From Leifsonia sp. Root112D2 (GTDB lineage Bacteria > Actinomycetota > Actinomycetes > Actinomycetales > Microbacteriaceae), in contig NZ_LMCU01000001.1 of NCBI RefSeq assembly GCF_001424905.1, positions 861,480 through 925,479 on the forward strand: 64,000 nt of DNA. Reading direction: 5' to 3'. Shown one piece after another: positions 49,603-58,127 of the stretch. The position numbers and the translations under genes are program-made. Within the stretch, counting starts at the first letter, position 1, and each line of letters starts with the position of its first letter. The notes below the pieces were generated by a model. It worked only from the letters and a program-made list of their open reading frames with translations. It searched no databases and was not told the DNA's origin.

Positions 49603-51567
49603 TTACCAGATGGTGACGCGCTCCGCGGGGTCGAGCCAGAGGGCATCCGTCTCGGTCACAGCGAACGTCTCGTAAAAGTCGTCGATGTTGCGCACGATCT
49701 GGTTGCAGCGGAACTCGTTGGGCGAATGCGGGTCGATCGCGAGCAGGCGAATGACCTCCTCGTCGCGCCCCTTCAGCTGCCAGGCCTGCGCCCAGGAGAG
49801 GAAGAAGCGCTCGGCACCCGTCATGCCGTCGATCACCGGTGACTCTGCCCCGTCCAGCGAGATCAGGTAGGCCTGCCACGCGATCGACAGCCCGCCCAGG
49901 TCGCCGATGTTCTCGCCGATCGTGAGCGCACCGTTCACGTGGCTGTCGGGAACCTGCCGCGGGGCGAGCGCGTCGTACTGCGCGATGAGCGAGGCGGTGC
50001 GCTTCTCGAAGGCGGCACGATCATCCGCGGTCCACCAGTCGATGAGCCGCCCGTCGCCGTCGTACTTGGAACCCTGGTCGTCGAAGCCGTGCCCGATCTC
50101 GTGGCCTATCACCGCGCCGATGGCTCCGTAGTTGGCGGCGTCGTCGCGCTCCGGATCGAAGAAGGGATGCTGCAGAATCGCCGCGGGGAACACGATCTCG
50201 TTGAAACCCGGGTTGTAATAGGCGTTGATGGTCTGCGGGGTCATGAACCACTCGTCGCGGTCCAGGCTCTTGCCGATCTTGCCCAGCTCGCGGTCGAACT
50301 CGAACGCGCTGGTTGCGCGCACATTGGCGATCAGATCGCCGGCGTCGATCGACAGCGCCGAGTAGTCGCGCCACTTCACCGGAAAACCGATCTTGGGCGT
50401 GAACTTCTCGAGCTTGTCGATGGCGCGCTGCCGAGTCTCCTCGCCCATCCATTCCAGGCCCCGGATGCTGCGCCGATACGCCTCGATCAGGTTGCCTACC
50501 AGCACATCCATGCTCGTCTTCGCCGCGGGCGGGAAGTGCCGGTCGACGTAGGTGCGGCCGACGGCCTCGCCCATTGCACCCTCGACGAGAGAGACGCCGC
50601 GCTTCCAGCGGGCACGCATCTCGGGGGTGCCGGAGAGGGTGCGACCGTAGAAGTCGAAGTTCTCCTCCACGAAGGCCTGCGGCAGGTAAGGAGCAAAGCC
50701 GTGGATGACCTGCCAGGCGAGCCAGTCCTTCCAGGCGTCGAGACGGTCGTCGGTGAGCAGGGCGGCGAGGCCCTCGGTGAAGCTCGGCTGGCGCAGCACG
50801 ATCTCGTCGAGCGACGCGGCCGGAGCGCCGAGCGCGGTGCGCCAGGTGTTCAGGTCGACGCCTGCGGCGAGCGCGGCAGCGTCGGCCCAGGTGCGCAGGT
50901 TGTAGGTGGCCTCGCTGTCGCGGCAGCGCACATTGTCCCAGTGCACGGCGGCGATGGCGGTCTCGAGCTCGAAGACGCGGCGAGCGCGGGAGGCGGCATC
51001 CGCGAGCCCAGCGAGCTCGAACATGCGCTCGATGTGGCCGAGGTAGGCCTCGCGCACGCTGGCGAACTTCTCTTCGCGGTAGTAGCTCTCATCGGGCAGC
51101 GAGATGCCCGACTGCTCCACGAAGACGAGGTAGCGCTCGGGGTTGCCCGGGTCGTTGTCGACGAAGAGCTGGTAGAAGCCGGAGAGCCCGCCGCGCTCGA
51201 GGCGACCGACAGTCTCGAGCAGGCTGGGGATGGAGTCGACGGCGGCAGCCGCGGCCAATTCGGTCGCAATGGGCTCGGTGCCGCGAGCCTCGACCCGATC
51301 CGTGTCGATGAAGCTCGAATAGAGATCGCCGAAGGTGCGCTCCTCGGTGCCCTCCGCCGCGGTCTGCGCCTCGACGATGATGTCGCGCACGGCCTTCTCG
51401 GCCTCCTCGGCGAGCACCGTGAACGAGCCGTAGCGTGCCTTGTCGCCGGGAATCTCGGTGCGATCGATCCAGCGCCCGTTCACGTGGCGAAAGAGGTCGT
51501 CCTGGGGCCGGATGCCCTCGTCGAGTTCTGCGGTATCGATGCCGGATGCGAGCGCCTTGTCAGTCAT
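49603..51567 (-). CDS. M13 family zinc metallopeptidase (PepO/neprilysin-like)
   Basis: This 654-residue peptidase has the zinc motif HEIGH in AVIGHEIGHGFDDQGSKYDG near residue 495, and the third zinc ligand with ENIGDLGGLSIAWQAY near 557. An NAYYNPGFNEIVFPAAIL segment lies near 452-469, typical of M13. It ends RVTIW with the family's aromatic C-terminus. No signal peptide is present, so it is likely cytoplasmic, as with many bacterial PepO proteins, and would degrade oligopeptides. It is followed by a rearranged palindromic repeat. Confidence 0.93.
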   Translation of the reverse strand: MTDKALASGIDTAELDEGIRPQDDLFRHVNGRWIDRTEIPGDKARYGSFTVLAEEAEKAVRDIIVEAQTAAEGTEERTFGDLYSSFIDTDRVEARGTEPIATELAAAAAVDSIPSLLETVGRLERGGLSGFYQLFVDNDPGNPERYLVFVEQSGISLPDESYYREEKFASVREAYLGHIERMFELAGLADAASRARRVFELETAIAAVHWDNVRCRDSEATYNLRTWADAAALAAGVDLNTWRTALGAPAASLDEIVLRQPSFTEGLAALLTDDRLDAWKDWLAWQVIHGFAPYLPQAFVEENFDFYGRTLSGTPEMRARWKRGVSLVEGAMGEAVGRTYVDRHFPPAAKTSMDVLVGNLIEAYRRSIRGLEWMGEETRQRAIDKLEKFTPKIGFPVKWRDYSALSIDAGDLIANVRATSAFEFDRELGKIGKSLDRDEWFMTPQTINAYYNPGFNEIVFPAAILQHPFFDPERDDAANYGAIGAVIGHEIGHGFDDQGSKYDGDGRLIDWWTADDRAAFEKRTASLIAQYDALAPRQVPDSHVNGALTIGENIGDLGGLSIAWQAYLISLDGAESPVIDGMTGAERFFLSWAQAWQLKGRDEEVIRLLAIDPHSPNEFRCNQIVRNIDDFYETFAVTETDALWLDPAERVTIW

Positions 51568-51576
51568 CCCCCCAGC

Positions 51577-52065
51577 CTATTGTTTTGTGCCTGTCTGTTT
51601 CGTGCCTGCCCGTTTCCTGCTGACGTAGCCCGCAGAGACGGCGGGGTCGAACCAGTTCAGACCGGGGTAGCGGGCGAAACCGCGGTCGGCGGTCGCGAAT
51701 CGGGCGCCGTGTGCGATGGCGGCGGATGCGAGGTAGGCATCCGGAACCAGATTGGCCTTGAGCGCGGGGTCATCGGCGGCAAGCTGCGCGAATGTACCCC
51801 ACAGCGCCCCGGATGCCGGCAGCCAGCGCGCGCTCGGCGCACCGATCAGCGCGTTCACGAACTCGACCGCCTGCCCCGTCGGGGCCGGCCTGGGCATGAT
51901 CTTCGGATGCGTCACGATGCGCACGAAGCCGGAAAGCACCGTGTCGAGCAGGGCGAAGTCTTCGGGGCCGGCGAGAGCACGTTCGAGCCAGGCCGCGTAC
52001 GAGGCGTGCTGCGCGGCATCCGCATCGAAGGCGTAGACCAGCACGTTGACGTCGGCCAGAATCAC
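51577..52065 (-). CDS. vapC: PIN-domain toxin, VapC family
   Basis: This 162-residue putative RNase begins VILADVNVLVYAFDADA with the first PIN Asp at residue 5. Further acidic positions are in DTVLSGFVRIVTHP near 44, the catalytic core LVPDAYLASAAIAHGARFATADRGFARYPG near 112-141, and the closing WFDP. It should cleave specific RNAs when free. GTG 52065 overlaps the antitoxin stop as GTGA. A short repetitive tail (GTKQTGTKQ) at the C-terminus is unusual and may come from a small duplication at 51577-51600. Confidence 0.88.
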   Translation of the reverse strand: MILADVNVLVYAFDADAAQHASYAAWLERALAGPEDFALLDTVLSGFVRIVTHPKIMPRPAPTGQAVEFVNALIGAPSARWLPASGALWGTFAQLAADDPALKANLVPDAYLASAAIAHGARFATADRGFARYPGLNWFDPAVSAGYVSRKRAGTKQTGTKQ

Positions 52066-52304
52066 GAGCGCTCGTCCAGCACGGCCCAGACGGCGTCTTT
52101 GTCGGTGACGTCGATGAGGTAGCCGTCGGCGCTGCCGCCACGCCACGTCGGCAGACGAACGGAGGCTTCAGAGCTCTGGCCGGATGCCGCGATCCGCGCC
52201 CGTAGCGCCGACTCCACGAAGCTCGTCATCGTGACCCCCTCGGCTGCGGCACCCTGCTTGGCCGCTGCGAAGAGAGCGTCAGGCAGATTCAGCGTCGTCT
52301 TCAT
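52062..52304 (-). CDS. vapB: VapB-type antitoxin
   Basis: This 80-residue protein has an N-terminal ribbon-helix-helix-like start MKTTLNLPDALFAAAKQGAAAEGVTMTSFVESALRARI (residues 1-38) and a C-terminal part (LPTWRGGSADGYLIDVTDKDAV) that should wrap the VapC active site. ATG 52304 is preferred over upstream ATGs because TATGCT lies 7 nt before it. It is directly followed by vapC in a coupled pair. An inverted repeat at the promoter is a good candidate for autoregulation. Confidence 0.85.
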   Translation of the reverse strand: MKTTLNLPDALFAAAKQGAAAEGVTMTSFVESALRARIAASGQSSEASVRLPTWRGGSADGYLIDVTDKDAVWAVLDERS

Positions 52305-52311
52305 ACATACA

Positions 52312-52317
52312 AGCATA
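52312..52317 (-). promoter_or_regulatory. -10 box TATGCT of vapBC
   Basis: Minus-strand TATGCT ends 7 nt before ATG 52304 and overlaps the operator-like inverted repeat. Confidence 0.55.
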
Positions 52318-52334
52318 GCCACCGATATGGCTAT
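52315..52334. promoter_or_regulatory. Candidate VapB operator ATAGCCA-N6-TGGCTAT
   Basis: Perfect 7-bp inverted repeat (52315-52321 and 52328-52334) overlapping the vapBC -10 box, the classic place for toxin-antitoxin autorepression. Confidence 0.65.
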
Positions 52335-52346
52335 ATGGGCAGGGGA

Positions 52347-52808
52347 CTATCGCTGCGCCTCCCACTCGGCCATGAGTTCGGGCATGCGCCTGTCCAGAAA
52401 ACGGTAGAAACCCACCATCTCTTCCAGGCGCCTGGATGCCTCCGACTCCGGCTCGTCTATCGCGACGAGCGCCGCTTCCCCTTGCGCCGCAAGCGCCCGG
52501 TAGACGGGCTGCTCCTGGGCAATGGTCGACGACCACATGTTCTCGGGAGTCTCATAGCTGTCGCGTCGGCTGCCGGCCCTGGCCAGACGCCGCACGATAC
52601 CGATTCCCTGCAGGTAGCGCACCGCTCCGGAGATCGCGGCGGCGCTCACGCCGAGTCGCTCGGCCAGCTCGACGGCCGTCATGCCACCGCCGTCGGCGAC
52701 GGTGAGCGCCATGAGCACTCGCGAGGGCATCCGAGGCATTCCCGCCGCGGTGAGGATGGCGGCGGACTGCTCGATCATGTCGCTGAGTGCCTGGTCGTCT
52801 CGGGGCAT
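52347..52808 (-). CDS. GbsR/MarR family transcriptional regulator
   Basis: This 153-residue winged-helix protein has MPRMPSRVLMALTVADGGGMTAVELAERLGVSAAAISGAVRYL near residues 24-66, the GbsR-like layout in which SAAAISGAVRYLQ is the recognition helix. An amphipathic C-terminal helix (RLEEMVGFYRFLDRRMPELM) probably dimerises. It is the last gene after an ABC ATPase and permease on the same strand, 40 bp from the permease, and likely regulates that exporter from the palindrome at 55517-55534. Confidence 0.82.
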   Translation of the reverse strand: MPRDDQALSDMIEQSAAILTAAGMPRMPSRVLMALTVADGGGMTAVELAERLGVSAAAISGAVRYLQGIGIVRRLARAGSRRDSYETPENMWSSTIAQEQPVYRALAAQGEAALVAIDEPESEASRRLEEMVGFYRFLDRRMPELMAEWEAQR

Positions 52809-52848
52809 GGGGTCAGTCTTTCAGGTGTCGGGCGGGGTGGGGCCGGGG

Positions 52849-54474
52849 TCACGTCGTCACGACGTCTCGACGACGGATGAGCAGGCCGGCCACGGTCGCC
52901 GCGACGACGGCGATGGCCAGCATCCAGATGCCGCCGCTCCAGTCCTGCGACGGGCCGACCGTCACCGGCGTGTGGGCGAACGGCGAGAGGTCACGCGCCC
53001 AGTCGGGCAGGCCGATGAAACCGGCGAAGAGCCCGAAGAAGGCTCCGAGGCCGAGCAGCGACCACGCAAGCGGAATCGTCCACGACGGCAGCAGCACGAA
53101 CACCAGGGCGAGCACGCCGAGGTAGATGAATGCCGCGGGCAGTTGGGCGACAGCGGCCCTGAACGATCCTCCCACCGCGTCACCTCCGGGGGCGCTGAGC
53201 GCCGACGCGACCGCCGCGACCGCCGCGACCGTGAGCACTATCACCACGGCAACCACCCCCACCAGCAGATAGTCGAGCAGCCACCGGATGCGTGCCAACG
53301 GTGTGGCGAGCAGCACCTCGGCCGTTCCTGCGGCCTCCTCCTGTCGCATCCGGATGATCACCTGCGTCGCGCAGGCAGCCGCCAGCACCCCGATGAGGGA
53401 GAAGATGGCGCTGACGAAGAGGGCGTCGAGCGAGCCGGAGCCGCCGGATCCCATCGTCTTCAGGCCCTGCTCCACCGCGTTCAGATTCGCATCGGCGGCG
53501 ACCTTGGAGACGAGGCTGCCCAGCGAGCCCGCGAGCAGGCCCGAGAGCGCGCCGCCGATCGCCCAGCCCACGATGGTGGGCCACTGCAGGCGCCAGGCGA
53601 GGCCGAGGGAACCCGAGAGCGTTGCGCGAGCATCCGCTCGACCGGCACGCTGCGGCACCAGGCTGGCCCCGCTGTCCCGTCGCGATTGCAGCGCGAAGAC
53701 GATGCCGACGAGCAGCGCGGTGAAGGCCAGGCTGAGCAGCAGCGGCCACCACAGGTTGCTGTCGTAGACGCTGGCCTGTTCGCCCCAGCCGATGGGCGAG
53801 AGCCAGCTCGGCCACGCCGCGGTCATGTGCACGCCGTCGGCCGTCGGGGTTCCCGCCGCATCGCCGATGCCGCGCAGTACATAGGCGAGCACCACCGCTG
53901 CGGCGGCCACGCCGTTCGCACCGCGCGAGGTAACCATGAGTTGCGAGGTCAGGAGACCCACGCCCACGAAGACGATGCCGGTGGCGGCGACGGCCGCGCC
54001 GGCCAGGATCGAGCCGTCCACGGGCAGCTTCGAGGAGGAGAACCCGACGACAACAACGATGCCGATCACCAGGTTGGCCAGCACGCCGTGCACGAGAGTT
54101 GCAACGGTCGGCGTCAGGCGCGCGGCCGGGGTCGAAGCGATGAGTTCGGCGCGGCCCGACTCCTCCTCGGCACGCGTGTGACGCACCGCGAGGAAGGTGC
54201 TCATGAGACCGGCGAGCAGTGCCAGAAAGGTGAAGATCTCAAAGTAGGTGACGGCCGCGAGGCTGCTGCCCTGGGGCAACCCGCGCAACATCAGAATCGC
54301 GGGATTGGAAACCGCGAGCTTGAGCACGGACGCGCGACTCGCCCCGCTCCCATACGTGGAGCCGACTGAGGTGGTCGCGACGAACGCGAGCAGGGCGATG
54401 CAGGCGATCCAGATGATCAGCTGCCAGCGGTCGCGACGCAGGCGCTGCATGAGCAGCACGCCGAAGGTGTTCAT
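52849..54474 (-). CDS. ABC transporter permease, two-half ABC-2 type
   Basis: This 541-residue membrane protein is a tandem permease with roughly twelve hydrophobic helices. A first half starts GVLLMQRLRRDRWQLIIWIACIALL and includes ESGRAELIASTPAARL near 95-110. A second half repeats this with RQEEAAGTAEVLLATPLARIRWLLDY near 395-420. This duplicated EEESGRAE/EEAAGTAE pattern is seen in exporters annotated for polyketide or tetronasin-like antibiotics. ATG 54474 overlaps the ATPase stop (ATGA). The substrate is unknown. Confidence 0.83.
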   Translation of the reverse strand: MNTFGVLLMQRLRRDRWQLIIWIACIALLAFVATTSVGSTYGSGASRASVLKLAVSNPAILMLRGLPQGSSLAAVTYFEIFTFLALLAGLMSTFLAVRHTRAEEESGRAELIASTPAARLTPTVATLVHGVLANLVIGIVVVVGFSSSKLPVDGSILAGAAVAATGIVFVGVGLLTSQLMVTSRGANGVAAAAVVLAYVLRGIGDAAGTPTADGVHMTAAWPSWLSPIGWGEQASVYDSNLWWPLLLSLAFTALLVGIVFALQSRRDSGASLVPQRAGRADARATLSGSLGLAWRLQWPTIVGWAIGGALSGLLAGSLGSLVSKVAADANLNAVEQGLKTMGSGGSGSLDALFVSAIFSLIGVLAAACATQVIIRMRQEEAAGTAEVLLATPLARIRWLLDYLLVGVVAVVIVLTVAAVAAVASALSAPGGDAVGGSFRAAVAQLPAAFIYLGVLALVFVLLPSWTIPLAWSLLGLGAFFGLFAGFIGLPDWARDLSPFAHTPVTVGPSQDWSGGIWMLAIAVVAATVAGLLIRRRDVVTT

Positions 54475-55496
54475 CGCCGCGACGCCCCCTGGCGCTGACG
54501 CACGGCCGGCTGCGCGGAGTGCTCCGACCGCCCCGACCGCTCCGACTGCTCCGACCGCCCCGACTGCTCCGACTCGACGAGCTCGTCACTGCTGAGCTCG
54601 TCGCCATAGTGACGCAGAAAGAGCTCCTCGAGCGAGGGCGGCGAGACCGTAAGACTCTTCACGTCGAGTTCGGCCAACGCCCTCAGCACCCCGGAGAGCC
54701 TGTCGCTGTCTGCCGTGAAGCGCACACGAGAGTTGGCCGTCTTCAGGTCGTGACTGTCGGGAATGCGCGCGAGGGTCGCATCCGTTGTGCCGTCGGCGGC
54801 GAAGGAGATCTCGGTGCGGGTGAGGTGCCGCAGTTCGGCGAGCGTGCCCGATTCGACCGTCTTGCCGGCGCGGATGATGCTCACTCGGTCGCAGAGCTGC
54901 TCCACCTCCGAGAGGATGTGGCTGGAAAGCAACACGGTGGAGCCCTCGGCGGATGCGCGCCGGATCTCCTGGTTGAAGACCTCCTCCATGATGGGGTCGA
55001 GGCCGCTCGTCGGCTCATCGAGAATGAGCAGATCGGCGCGCGTGGCGAAGGCTGCGATCAGCGCCACCTTCTGGCGGTTGCCCTTGGAATAGGAGCGACC
55101 CTTCTTGCTCGGGTCGAACTGAAAGACCTCGACGAGACGCGTCTTGCGCGCGGCGTAGCCCTTCTTGTCGGCCGTGCCGCCGCGCAGGCGGCTGAGCAGG
55201 TCGATGGCCTCGCCACCGGAGAGGTTGGGCCAGAGGCTCACGTCGCCGGGCACGTAACCCATGCGTCGGTGTAGCTCGACGGCATCCGTGAACGGGTCTC
55301 GGCCGAAGACGGTAGCGCGACCGCCATTCGACCGCGCCAGGCCCAGCAGCACACGAATCGTCGTGGACTTTCCCGCGCCATTCGGGCCGAGAAAACCGTG
55401 CACCTCCCCCTCGGCCACCGAGAGGTCGAGGCCGTCGAGCGCACGCACGCGACCGAATCGTTTCTCGAGGCCGACGGCCTCAATCACTGTGTTCAT
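54471..55496 (-). CDS. ABC exporter ATP-binding protein with repetitive tail
   Basis: This 341-residue ATPase has Walker A GPNGAGKST near residue 39, a YSKGNRQKVALIAAF signature region near 134, Walker B LLILDEPTSGLDP near 153, and the switch His in LLSSHILSEV near 186. The C-terminal accessory domain (to about 300) is typical of drug exporters. The last 40 residues are a Ser/Glu/Arg/Gln low-complexity tail encoded by 9-bp tandem repeats. ATG 55496 has TAGCAT 7 nt upstream. It is the first gene of the ATPase-permease-regulator operon. Confidence 0.88.
   Translation of the reverse strand: MNTVIEAVGLEKRFGRVRALDGLDLSVAEGEVHGFLGPNGAGKSTTIRVLLGLARSNGGRATVFGRDPFTDAVELHRRMGYVPGDVSLWPNLSGGEAIDLLSRLRGGTADKKGYAARKTRLVEVFQFDPSKKGRSYSKGNRQKVALIAAFATRADLLILDEPTSGLDPIMEEVFNQEIRRASAEGSTVLLSSHILSEVEQLCDRVSIIRAGKTVESGTLAELRHLTRTEISFAADGTTDATLARIPDSHDLKTANSRVRFTADSDRLSGVLRALAELDVKSLTVSPPSLEELFLRHYGDELSSDELVESEQSGRSEQSERSGRSEHSAQPAVRQRQGASRR
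54521..54574 (-). repeat. Six tandem 9-bp units in the ATPase gene 3' end
   Basis: Units of the form GC(T/C)CCGAC(C/T) repeat six times without interruption. Read on the minus strand they encode alternating Ser-Glu/Gly-Arg/Gln-Ser triplets in the tail of the ATPase. Copy-number change would keep frame. Confidence 0.85.
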
Positions 55497-55503
55497 GAAT
55501 CGG

Positions 55504-55509
55504 ATGCTA
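55504..55509 (-). promoter_or_regulatory. -10 box TAGCAT of the ABC exporter operon
   Basis: Minus-strand TAGCAT ends 7 nt before ATG 55496, consistent with a leaderless mRNA. Confidence 0.55.
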
Positions 55510-55516
55510 CGCCTGT

Positions 55517-55534
55517 TTTCACAAATTTGTGAAA
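55517..55534. promoter_or_regulatory. Perfect 18-bp palindrome TTTCACAAATTTGTGAAA
   Basis: It lies just upstream of the -10 box of the ABC exporter operon, covering the spacer and probable -35 region. MarR-type regulators bind palindromes of this size, and the operon encodes one (52347-52808), so this is a likely operator. Confidence 0.7.
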
Positions 55535-55670
55535 CTTTCGAAATATATGTTGAGCTGAGCCGAATCACCCCCTCTCCACCACTTCACGCTGGACCGGATC
55601 TTTTGAGCAAGACCGGAGTATTTTCTGGATTCTTCCGGTCTAGCGTCAAGAGTCCGGTGCAGCGTCTTGT

Positions 55671-57032
55671 TTGGATCACCGCGTTACGCTCGAACCCATC
55701 AATGTTCTTCGCCGCCAACCCGTGGATCGCGAGATCCTGCGTCTTGCCGTGCCCGCGCTCGGCGCCCTCGTCGCCGAGCCGTTGTTCCTGCTCGCCGACT
55801 CGGCCATGATCGGGCATCTCGGCGCCGTCCCTCTGGCCGGCCTCGGCATCGCGAGCGCGGTGTTGCAGACCATCATCGGCCTGATGATCTTTCTCGCGTA
55901 CAGCACCACGCCGACCGTCGCGCGGCTGCTCGGTGCCGGCGACACACGCTCCGCCGTCTCGGCCGGCGTCTCGAGCACCTGGCTGGCACTCGGCCTTGGA
56001 CTGGTGCTGGCGGTCGCGGGCTGGGTGAGCGCCCCGGCGCTGGTGGCCGCGTTCGGGGCGGCACCGGATGTCGCGGTGGCGGCATCCGCGTATCTGACGG
56101 TCTCGATGCTCGGACTGCCCGCCATGCTCATCGTCTTCGCCGCGACCGGCCTGCTGCGCGGTCTACAAGACACACGCACGCCGCTGCTCGTTGCGGGTGT
56201 CGGCTTCGCCGCCAACGTGGCCCTGAACTTCGTGTTCATCTACGGACTCGGCCTGGGCATCGTCGGCTCAGCCGTCGGCACCGTGGTAGCGCAGTGGGGC
56301 ATGGTGGCGGTATATGCCGCTGTCGTCATACGACACACTCGTCGCGCGGGAGCCTCACTGCTTCCGCATCGAGCGGGCCTGTTGCATACGGCCGGATCCG
56401 GCGGATGGCTGTTCGTGCGCACCGCCAGCCTGCGCGCGGCCATGGTGCTTGCCGTCGCGGTCGCCACCCGACTCGGATCCCCGGAGCTCGCCGCATTCCA
56501 GGTGGCGATGACGGTGTTCGGCACGCTGGCCTTCGCCCTGGATGCACTCGCTATCGCCGCGCAGGCGCTGATCGGGCGCGCGCTGGGCGCATCCCGACTC
56601 GATGAGGTGCGGGCCGTGCTGAGGCGCTGCCTGCAGTGGGGTGTGCTCGCCGGGCTCACCCTCGGTCTGGTGACGGTAGCGCTGAGCCCCGTCGCGGCGC
56701 GAGCGTTCACGAACGACCCGAGCGTCGTGGCCCTGCTGCCGATAGCGCTGGTGATTGTGGGCATCGGTGTGCCCTTGGGCGGCTACGTGTTCGTGCTCGA
56801 CGGCGTGCTGATCGGCGCGGGAGATGCGCGCTATCTGGCGTGGACGGGCGTGCTGAACGTCGCCGTGTTCGTGCCGCTCGCCATCGCCGTTGCCGTGTGG
56901 TCGCCGGGCGGGGTGATCGGCCTGGCCTGGCTGACGGCGGCCTTCGCCCTCGGCTACATCGGAGCGCGCGCCGTGACCCTCGGGCTGCGCTCACGCGGCT
57001 CACGCTGGATGGTCGCCGGCGCCCGCCGCTGA
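55671..57032 (+). CDS. MATE family efflux transporter (DinF-like)
   Basis: This protein of up to 453 residues has about twelve membrane helices and the MATE opening VDREILRLAVPALGALVAEPLFLLADSAMIGHLG (residues 18-51), the pattern of DinF-type multidrug/Na+ or H+ antiporters. The second half starts near 235 with the equivalent RTASLRAAMVLAVAVATRLG. The start is unclear: the only canonical-like in-frame start near the domain is TTG 55671, without a ribosome-binding site, while TACGCT at 55685-55690 would place a leaderless start on an ATC codon. The gene ends 14 bp before a half palindromic repeat. Confidence 0.87.
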   Translation: MDHRVTLEPINVLRRQPVDREILRLAVPALGALVAEPLFLLADSAMIGHLGAVPLAGLGIASAVLQTIIGLMIFLAYSTTPTVARLLGAGDTRSAVSAGVSSTWLALGLGLVLAVAGWVSAPALVAAFGAAPDVAVAASAYLTVSMLGLPAMLIVFAATGLLRGLQDTRTPLLVAGVGFAANVALNFVFIYGLGLGIVGSAVGTVVAQWGMVAVYAAVVIRHTRRAGASLLPHRAGLLHTAGSGGWLFVRTASLRAAMVLAVAVATRLGSPELAAFQVAMTVFGTLAFALDALAIAAQALIGRALGASRLDEVRAVLRRCLQWGVLAGLTLGLVTVALSPVAARAFTNDPSVVALLPIALVIVGIGVPLGGYVFVLDGVLIGAGDARYLAWTGVLNVAVFVPLAIAVAVWSPGGVIGLAWLTAAFALGYIGARAVTLGLRSRGSRWMVAGARR

Positions 57033-57045
57033 CCGGACCACGCAG

Positions 57046-57080
57046 ATTTCGAGACGCTCCTTCGTCGCTCCTCAACCAGC
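57046..57080. repeat. Half copy of the GGTTGAGGAGC palindromic repeat
   Basis: Only the right half (TTTCGAGACGCTCC...CTCCTCAACCAGC) is present. Its end supplies the final Ala-Gly codons and TGA of the LacI regulator on the minus strand. Confidence 0.75.
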
Positions 57081-58127
57081 GGAACGGGGCGGCGCCGTTG
57101 TATTCCCGAGGTGGAATGTACTCGTGAACGCCACGGGCTCCGGATGCCCGCCCGCGAGCATTTCCCGAATCACGCGCCCCGAGGCGCGCCCCTTCTCGAC
57201 CGCCGGCTGCACCATCGTGGTCAGGTCGTACGGCCACAGACCCTCGACCCGCGCACCATCGAAGCCGACGACGCTGAGTTCGTTCGGCACCTCGATGCCG
57301 AGTTCCTCCGCGGCCCGAATCACGCCGGCCGCCAGCAGGTCGCTCTGCGCGATGATCGCCGTCGGGCGTTCTGCGAGAGGAACATCAAGCAGCGCCGTCG
57401 CGGCGAGCGTGCCCTCCTGAACGGAACTGCCCGCGGCAACGAGGCCGCCGATCGAGGGGTAGACATCGCGCGCGCCGGCCAGGCGGCCCAGAGTGGTGTC
57501 CGCCGTGCTCGCGCGCTCGCGCTCGAGGCTGAGCGATCCACGGGTGCGCTCCCGGTCCAGGGGCAACGTCACCACGGCAACGCGTTCGTGCCCGAGTTCA
57601 CGAAGGTGCTCGGCCACCCGCCTCGTCGCCTCGCGATTGTCGAGCGAAATCGTGAGTACCCCCTCGGAGGGGTTGCCCTCGATGGCGACCAGCGGAATCC
57701 CCCGCTGGCGCAACGTGGCGATGGAGTCTTCGAGACGGGGGCTGCAGCCGATCAGCACCACCGCATCCATCGACGCGTCACGCATGCCCACGCCCCCGTC
57801 GCCCTCGTCTGTCAGCAACAGCAGACCGGCATCCATCTCGCCGAGCTGCTCGGAGAGTCCGTCGAGAATTGCAATCTTGATCGGGTCGCGAAAGGCGTCG
57901 CGCACGCGCTCTTCGATCACCACACCGACGATGCCCGAGCGGCCGCGGCGCAGGGAGCGCGCCCGCGGATCCGGCCCCGCATAGCGCAGTTCGTCGGCAG
58001 CCGCGTGCACGCGGGCCCGCGTGGCTTCGGAGACCGGGCCGGTGCCGCTGAACGCCAGCGATGCCGTGGAGGCGGAGACGCCGGCCAGCCGCGCAACATC
58101 GGCGAGTGTCGGTCGCTGTGCGTCCAT
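57072..58127 (-). CDS. LacI family transcriptional regulator
   Basis: This 351-residue regulator has a complete N-terminal helix-turn-helix RPTLADVARLAGVSASTASLAFSG (residues 5-28) with hinge RSLRRGRSGIVGVVIEE near 59, and a periplasmic-binding-like effector domain through RPTAIIAQSDLLAAGVIRAAEELG near 260 and ELSVVGFDGARVEGLWP near 288. ATG 58127 fixes the start; the open frame upstream runs antisense to the MFS gene. It diverges from that MFS transporter. The last residues come from a palindromic repeat. Confidence 0.92.
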   Translation of the reverse strand: MDAQRPTLADVARLAGVSASTASLAFSGTGPVSEATRARVHAAADELRYAGPDPRARSLRRGRSGIVGVVIEERVRDAFRDPIKIAILDGLSEQLGEMDAGLLLLTDEGDGGVGMRDASMDAVVLIGCSPRLEDSIATLRQRGIPLVAIEGNPSEGVLTISLDNREATRRVAEHLRELGHERVAVVTLPLDRERTRGSLSLERERASTADTTLGRLAGARDVYPSIGGLVAAGSSVQEGTLAATALLDVPLAERPTAIIAQSDLLAAGVIRAAEELGIEVPNELSVVGFDGARVEGLWPYDLTTMVQPAVEKGRASGRVIREMLAGGHPEPVAFTSTFHLGNTTAPPRSAG

